This document shows positions 16,559-25,040 of a stretch of DNA of 29,842 nucleotides, one piece after another. Each line of letters begins with the position of its first letter. Position 1 is the stretch's first letter. The notes below the pieces were generated by a model. That model did not search any database, was not told the DNA's origin, and saw nothing but the letters and a program-made list of their open reading frames with translations. The position numbers and the translations under genes are program-made. The stretch comes from Anaerolineae bacterium (GTDB lineage Bacteria > Chloroflexota > Anaerolineae > JAFGEY01), in NCBI GenBank assembly GCA_016929205.1, contig JAFGJF010000172.1:1-29842 (forward strand). Direction: 5' to 3'.

Positions 16559-17605
16559 ATGACAGATTATTTGCAGTCTTATCGGAATAAAACAGTCTTG
16601 ATTACTGGGGGAGCCGGCGCCATCGGTTCAAACTTGAGCCGATCCTTGGCAGAGTTGGGAGCGCAGGTTTTTATCCTGGACAATCTTTCCTCAGCAGAAA
16701 GGTGGAACGTCCCCTCGCTGCCGGGTATTCTTTTTGTTGAGGGCGATATCCGCGACGAGGTAAAACTCAAACGCGTTTTCTTTGAGCGTCCAACCATCGT
16801 TTTTCACCTGGCGGCGTTTTTTGCGAACCAGAACAGCGTCGATCACCCTGAAACAGATCTAGAAGTAAATGGTTTGGGTACGCTGCGTTTGTTAGAATAC
16901 TCGGTGTTTACCAACGTCGAACGATTTGTTTACGCTTCATCGGGCTGTTCTATTTATGGCAGCAGTGCGCCGTTGCCACTTAAAGAAGAGTTTATGTCTA
17001 TGCATCTGAGTACACCCTACCAGATCACCAAAATGCTGGGTGAACTCTACTGCAATTTTTTCTACAATCACTACGGCCTCAATATCGTCAAACCGCGTTT
17101 CTTCAACTCGTATGGTCCAGGTGAAGTGCCAGGACAGTATCGAAACGTGATTCCTAACTTTATCTATTGGGCGATGAAAGGATTGCCTCTGCCCATTACG
17201 GGCACAGGTGAGGAGACCCGCGACTTTACCTATGTAGGCGATATTGTGGATGGGTTGCTGCGAGCGGGTGTTTTGGAAAGTGCGATTGGGCAGGAATTCA
17301 ATCTGGCGTCTGGCAAGGAAACCCAAATCGGCGATCTGGCGAGAATGATTAACGATATCACCGGAAACACTGCAGGCATTAATTTTGCGGCCCGTCGCAA
17401 GTGGGATACCAAGAGAAGGCTGTTGGCCTCGATAGATCACGCTCGCGAGTTGATCGGTTACGAACCAAAAGCCGATTTTCAAGAAGGCTTGCAGAATGCA
17501 ATCCAGTGGTTCCGTGACAACTGGGACAGAATAGATCAAGCTGCTCGTTTCGGCCCTGGTGCATCTTCAGCCGTTCGCGAGATGACGGTAATCAAGCAGC
17601 CATAA
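16559..17605 (+). CDS. NAD-dependent nucleotide-sugar epimerase/dehydratase (extended SDR)
   Basis: A 348-residue extended short-chain dehydrogenase acting on nucleotide sugars, in the UDP-glucose 4-epimerase/UDP-xylose-synthase neighbourhood. The NAD loop is TGGAGAIG (16-23, Ala where Phe is usual), followed by DNLSS, VYASSGCSIYG, the catalytic YQITK (Tyr154, Lys158), and FFNSYGPGE, TGTGEETRDFTYVGDIVDG in the substrate domain. ATG 16559 has TAGGAG seven bases upstream and is preferred to TTG 16553. Exact reaction (4-epimerisation, 4,6-dehydration or decarboxylation) is not decided by the motifs. It is the last gene of the operon: a strong terminator begins 55 bp after its stop. Confidence 0.85.
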   Translation: MTDYLQSYRNKTVLITGGAGAIGSNLSRSLAELGAQVFILDNLSSAERWNVPSLPGILFVEGDIRDEVKLKRVFFERPTIVFHLAAFFANQNSVDHPETDLEVNGLGTLRLLEYSVFTNVERFVYASSGCSIYGSSAPLPLKEEFMSMHLSTPYQITKMLGELYCNFFYNHYGLNIVKPRFFNSYGPGEVPGQYRNVIPNFIYWAMKGLPLPITGTGEETRDFTYVGDIVDGLLRAGVLESAIGQEFNLASGKETQIGDLARMINDITGNTAGINFAARRKWDTKRRLLASIDHARELIGYEPKADFQEGLQNAIQWFRDNWDRIDQAARFGPGASSAVREMTVIKQP

Positions 17606-17659
17606 GCTGTACGATGCACGGGCGTTCCCCGATCACCCCTTGTTGAAACCAAGACACAA

Positions 17660-17703
17660 AAAGCGGCTTTGGTCCCAAGCGGAACCAAAGCCGCTTTCTT
17701 TTT
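17660..17703 (+). terminator. Intrinsic terminator ending the nine-gene operon
   Basis: A perfect 14-bp stem, AAAGCGGCTTTGGT (17660-17673) against ACCAAAGCCGCTTT (17684-17697), has a 10-nt loop and is followed by a T-rich tail (17695-17703). The run of A before the stem would allow partial function on the other strand. The tail overlaps the first -35 box of the next promoter by two bases. Confidence 0.93.
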
Positions 17704-17745
17704 GCTTCAGTCCGTATTGTGTGATATAATAATCTGCTATATAAT
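17702..17745 (+). promoter_or_regulatory. Two overlapping tandem promoters PC1 and PC2
   Basis: PC1: TTGCTT (17702-17707), 17-bp spacer, TATAAT (17725-17730). PC2: TTGTGT (17717-17722), 17-bp spacer, TATAAT (17740-17745). The two are offset by exactly 15 bp and both -10 boxes are perfect consensus. They lie directly after the terminator and ~75-90 bp before the sugar transferase start, so they should drive the third operon. Confidence 0.7.
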
Positions 17746-17820
17746 AGTTCCATCCTCATAGCTGAAACGCGCGTGCCCAAAACCCGCATACCGGTTAAGC
17801 AAATTGCCAGGGGAGAAGAT

Positions 17821-19284
17821 ATGGAACAAAACGCCCACATCGCCGATACATGTTTCAACACACCAGAACGGGGAATCCATCTCCCGCTGCGGATTCCATT
17901 GCCTTTTTCGGAAAGACGGCTGCTGCTTGTGCTGATCGACGCACTGGTCATCAATCTAGCCGTGCTGGCTGCGATGTGGCTGTGGGCGTGGGTGGGTGTT
18001 CCTTCATTTTCATCAGAATTCGTCCGCCCGCGCTGGTTCTGGTTTCCGCTGTTTACCGTTTCCTGGTGGGGCCTGGCCTGGCTGAGCGATCTGTACTCTG
18101 TACCGGTCGCATCACGCCACATCGAGATATTGGGACGAATTGCCGGCGTACTGGCAGGGTTAGGGATTTGTTACCTGGTTGGCTATTTTGTGCTGCCGCG
18201 CGACGCACTGCCACGCCTCTTTTTCCTCTTTTTCTCTGCTTCTGCACTGCTTGGTATGGTGTTATGGCGTTGGAGCTATGCCACGTTGTTCAGGCTGCCT
18301 CAACTCTGCCGCCGCATCTTGATCGTGGGGGCGGGCTGGGCCGGGCGTACACTGGTCCAAGCCCTGGAAAGCCAGGACTTTGCCCATTATCAAGCCATTG
18401 GCTTTGTCGACGATGACCTCGACAAGCAAGGCACGACGATTGCCAGCTTGCCCGTACTGGGTAATAGCCAAGACATCACTTCGCTTGTACGTCGATATGA
18501 CGTAGATGAAATTGTCCTTGCGGTAACGCATCATTTGAGTGGTGACCTGTTTCAAGCGCTGATGGACTGTCGCGCGCTCAAAGCCCACGTCGTCCGGATG
18601 CCTGATTTGTACGAGCAACTCACCCTGCGAGTGCCGGTCGAACACATCAACGAGGCCTGGGTATTGGACGCCCTCAATGGCTCTTCGCCAACCGGATACC
18701 TTGAGCGCGCGGCCAGACGATGCCTGGACCTGGTCTTTGGCCTGGTTGGCCTCTTGGCATTGATCTCGATTCTGCCCTTTGTCGCATTGGCGATCTATTT
18801 GAGTGACAGAGGGCCTGTGTTCTATACCCAGGTGCGCTCGGGACAGGGAGGTCATCCTTTTCGGGTGATCAAGTTCCGCACCATGCGCTGCGACGCGGAA
18901 AAAGATGGCAATCCGCAGTGGGCTCAAGAAAACGACGAACGCATTACCCCGATTGGCCGGTTTTTACGCAAAGTCCGTCTTGACGAACTGCCGCAGGTGA
19001 TCAATGTGCTCAGAGGCGAGATGAGCATCGTCGGGCCGCGTCCCGAACGGCCCGAGTTTATTGTCAAGTTGGAACGGCAGATCCCTTTCTACCGCACGCG
19101 GCTGGTGGTCAAACCGGGCCTGACAGGCTGGGCACAGACACATCACGAATACGGCAACACCGTCAAAGACGCATTGATCAAGCTTCAGTACGATCTGTAT
19201 TATATCCGTCACCGTTCCATCTGGCTCGATCTGTACACCATCTCACGGACAGTGGGAGTGGTATTGCGTGGTGAAGGGATGTAG
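17821..19284 (+). CDS. Polyprenyl-phosphate sugar-1-phosphate transferase (exopolysaccharide initiating enzyme)
   Basis: Starts the glycan by moving a sugar-1-phosphate (often Glc or Gal) from UDP-sugar to undecaprenyl phosphate. The 487-residue layout is standard for the WbaP/WcaJ class: about four N-terminal membrane helices, a Rossmann-like middle domain (RRILIVGAGWAGRTLVQAL, then GFVDDD) and a C-terminal sugar transferase domain with a re-entrant helix near RCLDLVFGLVGLLAL, then KFRTMRCDAE, RKVRLDELPQ (Asp388, Glu389), GEMSIVGPRPERPEF and KPGLTGWAQ. I start at ATG 17821, with GGGGAG just upstream; the frame goes back to GTG 17773 without a good ribosome site. First gene after the tandem promoters; the next gene begins 5 bp after its stop. 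It probably initiates the polymer exported by the operon to its left. Confidence 0.92.
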   Translation: MEQNAHIADTCFNTPERGIHLPLRIPLPFSERRLLLVLIDALVINLAVLAAMWLWAWVGVPSFSSEFVRPRWFWFPLFTVSWWGLAWLSDLYSVPVASRHIEILGRIAGVLAGLGICYLVGYFVLPRDALPRLFFLFFSASALLGMVLWRWSYATLFRLPQLCRRILIVGAGWAGRTLVQALESQDFAHYQAIGFVDDDLDKQGTTIASLPVLGNSQDITSLVRRYDVDEIVLAVTHHLSGDLFQALMDCRALKAHVVRMPDLYEQLTLRVPVEHINEAWVLDALNGSSPTGYLERAARRCLDLVFGLVGLLALISILPFVALAIYLSDRGPVFYTQVRSGQGGHPFRVIKFRTMRCDAEKDGNPQWAQENDERITPIGRFLRKVRLDELPQVINVLRGEMSIVGPRPERPEFIVKLERQIPFYRTRLVVKPGLTGWAQTHHEYGNTVKDALIKLQYDLYYIRHRSIWLDLYTISRTVGVVLRGEGM

Positions 19285-19289
19285 CCGAG

Positions 19290-20633
19290 TTGTCTGCCGC
19301 GCATCGGGCATGGTTGGTCGTATTGTTAGGACTGACACTGGTTCACGGCCTGATCTATGCCATCACCATTCCTCCCTGGCAGGCGCCAGACGAAACCGGG
19401 CATTTCGAATATGCCTGGCTGCTTGCGCGGTTGGGCCGGATTCCAACTGCAAACGATGTTTCTATAGACTTTGAGCGCGAGCTGTTGGCCTCTTTATACG
19501 AATGGCACTACGGTGAGTTTATTGACCGTCCTTTGCCCGAGGATATGCCTTCTCGTATGAACGATTTGCCAACACAAATTCTCGCTCGCCGTCCACGAAC
19601 AGTTCTGACAAAACGTTTTTCGCTGTCTTATCTGTGGCAGGCGTTGTTTCTTCGGCCTTTTCGCGGCCAATCGCTGCTCGTCCAACTTTATGCCGCGCGT
19701 TTTTCTTCCGTCGTGCTCAATGTGCTGATCGTCCTGGTGGCTTTTCTGACTTTTGCCACGATTTTACCCTCAAGCCTGCCCCTCGCCGCCACGATAACGG
19801 CCGCCCTCGTCTTTTGGCCGCAGCACACATTTATCAACAGCGCCGTGGGCGAAGGCCCCCTGGCCGAACTGATGGCCTGCCTGGTGATCTATTGCTGGAT
19901 CACATTATTTTACAGGTCGGCAAAACGCTGGGCGTTTATAGGTATTGTCCTTGGAACAGTCTGCGGCATTTGGACCAAGGCAACAGCCGCTTTCCTCGTG
20001 CTCTTGAATGCCGGCTTGATAACCTGGTGGGGGCTGCGTTCCATCTGGCGCTCCTGGCGACGGCACTACCTCGTATGGATTGCCGTGGCTCTCGTTATCG
20101 TGATTTTTGCCGGTATACTGCTGGTACGCGCTCCATCCGGCAAACGCTTGGTCCGAAGCGTCAAACGTGCGATGACTCTATCGGACTGGACCTGGGTAGA
20201 TGAAACCGGCATGACGTTGGATGAGGGACTTTTGAGAACCTACGACAGCTTTTGGGCGGATTTTGGCTGGATGGTGCTGCCAACAAGCCCGCGCTGGTAT
20301 GGCGCGATCGCGGCGTGTTCTATTCTGGCACTGGTCGGGTGGTTGACGAAATCAGAGACTGAGCACCGGGTGCCGACTTGGGCACTCATCGTATTGGGCG
20401 GCGGCCTGCTGACCGCATTCCTGGCCTTTACGTTCGAAGGTATGCTGCTCAAGGCGCGTTACTGGGTTCAAGGACGTTACCTGTTCCCGGCATCCATCCC
20501 ATACGCGTTTTTTCTGGTGGCTGGCTTGGATAGAATCCTGACCCGGCGCGCGATCCTGGCGGTATTGTTTTTGTTGATCTGTTTTGACACCTGGTGCCTT
20601 GCCGGGTATATTTTTCCCTATTTTTACGCATAG
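19290..20633 (+). CDS. DUF2142-type GT-C membrane glycosyltransferase-like protein
   Basis: A 447-residue protein with about 9-11 hydrophobic helices. After the first helix it carries PPWQAPDETGHFEYAW with Asp34-Glu35, the first-loop acidic motif that defines GT-C enzymes and is arranged as in DUF2142 proteins. A large extracytoplasmic region follows (~55-105), and late in the protein WVQGRYLFPA resembles the second conserved DUF2142 block. By analogy it would transfer a sugar from a polyprenyl-phosphate donor on the outer face of the membrane; donor and acceptor are unknown. The start is TTG 19290, the first usable codon after an in-frame stop at 19272-19274. GAAGGG upstream is a spaced but plausible ribosome site lying inside the preceding gene. 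A TTG start is weak evidence, and TTG 19314 is an alternative. Confidence 0.75.
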   Translation: MSAAHRAWLVVLLGLTLVHGLIYAITIPPWQAPDETGHFEYAWLLARLGRIPTANDVSIDFERELLASLYEWHYGEFIDRPLPEDMPSRMNDLPTQILARRPRTVLTKRFSLSYLWQALFLRPFRGQSLLVQLYAARFSSVVLNVLIVLVAFLTFATILPSSLPLAATITAALVFWPQHTFINSAVGEGPLAELMACLVIYCWITLFYRSAKRWAFIGIVLGTVCGIWTKATAAFLVLLNAGLITWWGLRSIWRSWRRHYLVWIAVALVIVIFAGILLVRAPSGKRLVRSVKRAMTLSDWTWVDETGMTLDEGLLRTYDSFWADFGWMVLPTSPRWYGAIAACSILALVGWLTKSETEHRVPTWALIVLGGGLLTAFLAFTFEGMLLKARYWVQGRYLFPASIPYAFFLVAGLDRILTRRAILAVLFLLICFDTWCLAGYIFPYFYA

Positions 20634-20657
20634 ACTCGACTAGAGAGGGATAAACTG

Positions 20658-22091
20658 ATGAGAAAATTGGGCAGACGCTTTTTCGCCTTTTGTGTTATGG
20701 CCACGTTTTTTTTGGGAATCGAAAGCGGCATACACCCGATTTCTGTGGTGGGAAATGACCCGAATTTGCAGAATACGCGAACGGCGGACGGTTTTACTGT
20801 GTATCTTCCGCTTGTAACCAATTGGCACGATCCCGCTTACGTACTGCCTTTTGGCGTGACGGTTTACAGCGATGTAGGAGAACCTCAGGGGCTGCCGGAA
20901 ATGCAAGCAGCCGGGAGCAAATGGATCACCACCAGGTTTAACTGGTCAGAAGTCGAGCCAGTAAAAGGGTATTATGACTGGTCCAGTTTCGATGCCAAAG
21001 CGCAAAACGCGCAGACGCTGGGCATGGATATTTTTGCCTTGTTTACCGACAACCCCGGCTGGGCGGCCCAATACCCAGGTGGCCCGGTGTACAATATGCA
21101 AAATCTGGTCACCATTGCGACCTTGATGGCCGAACGCTACGACTGCGACGGTGTGGACGATGCTCCCGGGTCGCCTTGCGTGCATTATTGGTCCTTCTAC
21201 GCCGAACCGGACAACGGTGACAGCTATCGTGCCAGCAGAGGTAAAGGCTACTGGGGACATGACGGCAGCGGCTATGCAGCGATGCTGGCCCAGGTTGCCC
21301 CCGCGATCCGCCAGGCCGACCCCAATGGGAAAATCATGATCGGCGGGCTCGCCTATGATTGGTTTGAAGATGAAGGCGGGCCTTTTGTGCGCTCCTTTCT
21401 CGCCGACACTTTACAGGCCCTGAATACGTATCCCGGTGGTGCCAAAACCTATTTGGATGCCGTAGCCTTTCACTTTTATCCAGTTTCGGCTCAGCGCTGG
21501 CCTACCATTCGCGACAAAGCATTGGGCGTAAAACAGGTTATGAATCAATACGGCGCAGGAGACCTGCCATTGACCTGCCCCGAGATGGGATATTGGAGCG
21601 ATGTAGAATTTGGGAGCAATGAGACCATTCAAGCAAATCGCCTGGCACAGATGTACGTCCGTGGCGCTTCGGCGAGACTCGTGCATATGGCCTGGTACAA
21701 GATCTTTGACAAACCTCTTACTGACCAGTACCGCGATCTGTTTGGATTGTTCAAGGAAGGGGATCTGAACAGCCCAAAAAAATCTTATCGAGCCTACCGA
21801 ACAGCCGCCCGCGAATTGGCCTACGCATACTATCGGCGGCCGCTCGGGATCGCGAACGTTGAAGGGTACGTTTTTGGCGTGGCAGGCAATCGGGAAAAAA
21901 CGATCCTGTGGGCCACCACGGCGTCGGCATTCGTGTCTTTTCCCGGCTCTTGCTCAAGAGTTGTGCAAACACTTGGATCCGAACAAGAGATTCGCGACGG
22001 GCAGACGGGCGACATCGATGGCATCGCCAATGGCCAGGTGCAAATACAGGTTATACAAGACAAGCCGGTCTACGTCGGGGTATGTGACTGA
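20658..22091 (+). CDS. Secreted GH39-like (clan GH-A) glycoside hydrolase
   Basis: A 477-residue exported protein. Residues ~1-27 form a signal peptide (basic RKLGRR, then a hydrophobic stretch containing an eight-T run at 20706-20713). The mature part begins with a spacer containing VYLPLV, a sequence I associate with secreted Chloroflexota proteins. The rest looks like a TIM-barrel glycosidase: FNWSEVEPVKGYYDWSSFD (strand and helix 1), YWSFYAEPDN with Glu183 as candidate acid/base, VAFHFYP, and TCPEMGYWSD with Glu309 as candidate nucleophile, then WYKIFD. A small beta domain (~400-477) ends the protein. The residue before Glu183 is Ala instead of the Asn usual in clan GH-A, so activity is not certain. 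GAGAGGGA (20643-20650) precedes ATG 20658. Likely role: trimming or releasing the polymer made by this locus. Confidence 0.75.
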   Translation: MRKLGRRFFAFCVMATFFLGIESGIHPISVVGNDPNLQNTRTADGFTVYLPLVTNWHDPAYVLPFGVTVYSDVGEPQGLPEMQAAGSKWITTRFNWSEVEPVKGYYDWSSFDAKAQNAQTLGMDIFALFTDNPGWAAQYPGGPVYNMQNLVTIATLMAERYDCDGVDDAPGSPCVHYWSFYAEPDNGDSYRASRGKGYWGHDGSGYAAMLAQVAPAIRQADPNGKIMIGGLAYDWFEDEGGPFVRSFLADTLQALNTYPGGAKTYLDAVAFHFYPVSAQRWPTIRDKALGVKQVMNQYGAGDLPLTCPEMGYWSDVEFGSNETIQANRLAQMYVRGASARLVHMAWYKIFDKPLTDQYRDLFGLFKEGDLNSPKKSYRAYRTAARELAYAYYRRPLGIANVEGYVFGVAGNREKTILWATTASAFVSFPGSCSRVVQTLGSEQEIRDGQTGDIDGIANGQVQIQVIQDKPVYVGVCD

Positions 22092-22810
22092 TGATCGAGA
22101 CAATGCGGCGGTACAGAGCCTATCTGGTTGCCCTGTCCGCAATGGCCTTTGTATGCTTTTTGGGTTTTCTCGGCATCAACCAAACCGTATCCAATCTCAG
22201 GATGGTCTATCCCAACCAAGGCAAACGCGAATCCATTGGCGAGTTGGTCGCTTCTTCGCGCGCGTGCCAGACCTTTGTGGCGAGATACAACAATCTCGAT
22301 CGGATCGACGTTCTGCTGGTCGATTACGGCCGTCAAAACAGCGGGCCATTCTATTTTTACTTGCGTGCCTCTTCCGACGACGGTCAGATGATAGCGACGC
22401 TGACAAAGGATGCTTCTACGGTCAAGGGAGGCGATTATTATCCGTTCCAGTTTCCACCGATCCCCGATTCGGCGCAACAGTCCTATGCTTTTTGCCTGGA
22501 AGCGCCCGAAGCCGAGTTGTTGAACTCAATTACCGCGATGGGGCTCTTGAGCGACACATACCCAGATGGAGAAGCAACCTTTCGCGATATGTGGGCTCAG
22601 GATGTTGGAATCAGCGATCTCGATTTTCGCGCGGATTACGCGTTTTCCGCCTGGGACAAATTGGTGGTCTTCGCGGAGCAGATGACCCGCTACAAGCCGC
22701 TCATCTGCGGCGACTGGCGGTTGTATTTGTTGCTCGGACTATTCTATCTGGCCCTTCTGTACAGCTTGTTCCAAAAGATGATGCAACAATCCACGAACAC
22801 ACGAGACTAG
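22091..22810 (+). CDS. Two-helix membrane protein with extracytoplasmic beta-domain, GT-C associated
   Basis: A 239-residue protein I do not recognise as a named family. An N-terminal helix (~9-29) and a C-terminal helix (~208-228) flank a soluble domain of ~175 residues that should face outward. The domain has beta-rich segments: ACQTFVARYNNLDRIDVLLVDYG, PFYFYLRAS, and YAFCLEAP. The pattern of a Gln-Thr-Phe followed by a strand with RIDVLL is one I associate with sandwich domains found within DUF2142 and GT39-type proteins, so this looks like such a domain encoded separately. The start overlaps the glycosidase stop (TGATG), and the next gene begins 1 bp after its stop. Possible role: acceptor binding or partner subunit for the neighbouring GT-C enzymes. 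Inference only. Confidence 0.7.
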   Translation: MIETMRRYRAYLVALSAMAFVCFLGFLGINQTVSNLRMVYPNQGKRESIGELVASSRACQTFVARYNNLDRIDVLLVDYGRQNSGPFYFYLRASSDDGQMIATLTKDASTVKGGDYYPFQFPPIPDSAQQSYAFCLEAPEAELLNSITAMGLLSDTYPDGEATFRDMWAQDVGISDLDFRADYAFSAWDKLVVFAEQMTRYKPLICGDWRLYLLLGLFYLALLYSLFQKMMQQSTNTRD

Positions 22811-22811
22811 C

Positions 22812-25040
22812 ATGCGTGCCTCCTATGTCGATCGCAAACGACCGCGCTTTGAGTGGCTCGCAATCACCCTCATCCTGCTGCTCGCCGCGCTATTGCGTTT
22901 CCACAATCTGGGCGACGTTCCCAAAGGATTGGAACACGACGAAGTCGCCACCTGGCACATGGTTTCCACCGTCCTGGATGGTCACGCGGATAAAAACCAT
23001 CCGTATCCCCTCTATTTTGAAGAAGGCTACGGTCACGAACCGCTCTACAATTACCTGACGACGATTCCGATGTCGCTTTTCGGCCACAACTGGCTGGGCG
23101 AGCGATTTTGGGCGCCCTGGTTTGGCCTGTTTGCCGTAGCCGCGACATATGCCCTGATGCGCCGCATGTTCAACACCCTGGTTGGTCTCAGCGCTGCGGG
23201 ATTTCAGGCCACCGTATTGTGGGCGTTCTTTTTTAACCGCTTGGGGTTACGATTGAATTTACTGCCCTTTTTGCTGTGTGCCACAGTCTATTACTTTTGG
23301 CGAGGCGCGGAAATCTCGAGCGGTCAGTCGCAAATTGCAAACAGTCAATTGCAGAACGCCGGTAACCGATCGCCGCCAGCCTCCGGTGCGTCCAGCCCAA
23401 CACGATACGATTTGCGATCTGTGATCCGCTATTTTTCCATTGCCGGCATATTGATGGGCCTGTGCTTTTACACCTACATGTCCTCGATCGTCGTGCTGCC
23501 CATGTTTGGCGCGTTTTTCCTGTATCGGGTTGGCCAAGATGCCTGGAAGAACAAGCCGGGTTGGCACGTTTTGCTAAAACGATGGTGGCCTATGGTCGCT
23601 TGTTTTGTCATTGCCCTCCTGGTTATGATGCCATTGGTACTATACCGCCTCAACCGTCCCGAGAACGCAGCCACGCCGCAGCGCGAGGGCCAGGTTGATA
23701 TGCCGCTGAGAGAGCTGCTTCAGGGAAACCTGAACCCGATCCTGCAAAACGCCTGGGCCCTGATCAAGATGTGGAACATCAAGGGTGAACTGTATTGGCA
23801 GCTCAATGTCGCCGACCGACCGGTCTTTATCGAACCAATCAGCGGCGCGCTGTTCTGGATCGGCATGCTGGTCGTCCTGTGGCGCTGGCAAGACCCACGC
23901 ATGGCTTTGCTGCTGCTGTGGATTGGTTTTGGCATGCTGCCCTCCTTGATCACCAGTGAAGCGCCGAGTTGGCCGCGCACGATGCTGGCTTCGCCGGCCG
24001 CATTGGCCCTGCCAGGCATCGCGGTTGCGCACGTGAGAGAATGGTCAAATGGGCAAATCGCAGCTCGCACCAGGCCCCTATCCCTTATCTCCCTATTCCT
24101 GACTCCCTTGCTGCTTGTGTCCCTCTTGCTCACGGCCGCCCTGACCTATCGCGATTTTCTCGTTCTCTGGCCAAGACATCCGCGCGTGCGCTATGCGTTT
24201 CAAAGCAGTATGACCGAGGCCATGCGTTATCTGGACGCACAGGCCGACAAGACGCCGGTGGTCATGGCAGGTCTCTCGCCACACGATATGGATCCCTGGA
24301 CGGAACAGTGTACGTTGCAGCGCCGCGACCTGAACGTGCGCTGGATCGACACCCGCACAGCGTTGGTGCTGCCACAAGAGGACGGCGCGCGTCTGGTTAC
24401 GCTGGACATCACCCCCGTCGATCCGGCGCTGGCGGATTGGATCGCCCTCGATACAGCGACGATCCTGGCACAAGGCAAACCGGCACCTCGCAGTGGCAGG
24501 GAAAACGAACCCGATGCGCCGGTTTATGTCGATCCCGCGTTTACGGTATACAGTCTGGATGCAGCAGCGCTGCGCCAAAACATCGCTCAGTGCCAAACCT
24601 ACGTGGGAGAGGATCCATTCACCCCAATGCCCCTGGCGCGAGCGCCTCAGTTCGGCAACCTGGTGCGTTTGGAGGGCTGCGAGTGGCTGACACCCCCTCA
24701 GCCCGGCGCACCGGCACAGTTGCTGACCTTCTGGACAGTGCTGGATACAGGGCCAGGTTCAGCCGTCTATGGCGAACCGTCACTCAAGCTGTTTGTACAC
24801 CTGCTCGATCGTGAACAGCAGGTTGTGGGCGGTGCCGATCTGTTGGGTGCGGCGCCCGATACGTGGCGAGCAGGCGATACCCTCGTTCAACTGCACTCCT
24901 TTGGGTTTCCCAATCAGGCCGGACAATATGCGGTCGAATTGGGCTGGTACGCCCCACCGCAAGGGCCGCGCCTGCCCGTCGATAACGCTGGCGCCCCGGG
25001 ACAGCGCATCCTGCTCGAACCGATCGAGGTCCGGCAATGA
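22812..25040 (+). CDS. GT39-type GT-C membrane glycosyltransferase with C-terminal beta-sandwich (1)
   Basis: A 742-residue integral membrane enzyme like ArnT/PMT: helix 1 (~15-29) leads to LRFHNLGDVPKGLEHDEVAT, where Asp43-Glu44 is the acidic catalytic motif, followed by EPLYNYL in the first loop. About 10-12 helices follow to residue ~450. Residues ~450-610 are soluble, and ~613-742 form a beta-sandwich with FVHLLD, WRAGD and GQYAVELGWY, shared with the next two GT-C genes. It should take a sugar from a polyprenyl phosphate on the outer side. A hydrophilic loop at ~170-205 is low-complexity and made of heptamer repeats (23330-23429), and a pyrimidine-rich stretch lies near 24076-24110. The start has a weak ribosome site but lies 1 bp from the preceding gene, so coupling is likely. 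Confidence 0.88.
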   Translation: MRASYVDRKRPRFEWLAITLILLLAALLRFHNLGDVPKGLEHDEVATWHMVSTVLDGHADKNHPYPLYFEEGYGHEPLYNYLTTIPMSLFGHNWLGERFWAPWFGLFAVAATYALMRRMFNTLVGLSAAGFQATVLWAFFFNRLGLRLNLLPFLLCATVYYFWRGAEISSGQSQIANSQLQNAGNRSPPASGASSPTRYDLRSVIRYFSIAGILMGLCFYTYMSSIVVLPMFGAFFLYRVGQDAWKNKPGWHVLLKRWWPMVACFVIALLVMMPLVLYRLNRPENAATPQREGQVDMPLRELLQGNLNPILQNAWALIKMWNIKGELYWQLNVADRPVFIEPISGALFWIGMLVVLWRWQDPRMALLLLWIGFGMLPSLITSEAPSWPRTMLASPAALALPGIAVAHVREWSNGQIAARTRPLSLISLFLTPLLLVSLLLTAALTYRDFLVLWPRHPRVRYAFQSSMTEAMRYLDAQADKTPVVMAGLSPHDMDPWTEQCTLQRRDLNVRWIDTRTALVLPQEDGARLVTLDITPVDPALADWIALDTATILAQGKPAPRSGRENEPDAPVYVDPAFTVYSLDAAALRQNIAQCQTYVGEDPFTPMPLARAPQFGNLVRLEGCEWLTPPQPGAPAQLLTFWTVLDTGPGSAVYGEPSLKLFVHLLDREQQVVGGADLLGAAPDTWRAGDTLVQLHSFGFPNQAGQYAVELGWYAPPQGPRLPVDNAGAPGQRILLEPIEVRQ
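23330..23429. repeat. Inverted clusters of heptamer repeats within a GT-C gene
   Basis: The left cluster (23330-23357) reads as 7-mers close to GCAAATT; the right cluster (23409-23429) is three 7-mers GATTTGC, GATCTGT, GATCCGC. GATTTGC is close to the reverse complement of the left unit, so the clusters face each other across ~50 bp. They encode a polar loop rich in Gln, Asn, Ser and Pro between membrane helices, which looks inserted. Confidence 0.6.
24076..24116. repeat. Degenerate pyrimidine-rich ~7-bp repeat within a GT-C gene
   Basis: A stretch of near-heptameric units such as CCTATCC, CTTATCT, CCCTATT and CCTGACT encodes a Pro/Leu/Ser-rich segment entering a membrane helix. It is weaker than the other repeats in these genes and could be chance composition. 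Confidence 0.35.

Noticed and set aside
17606..17820. Small RNA gene between the epimerase and the sugar transferase
   Set aside because: The conspicuous hairpin is a classic terminator and the rest is accounted for by promoters and a leader; no separate promoter-terminator pair remains.
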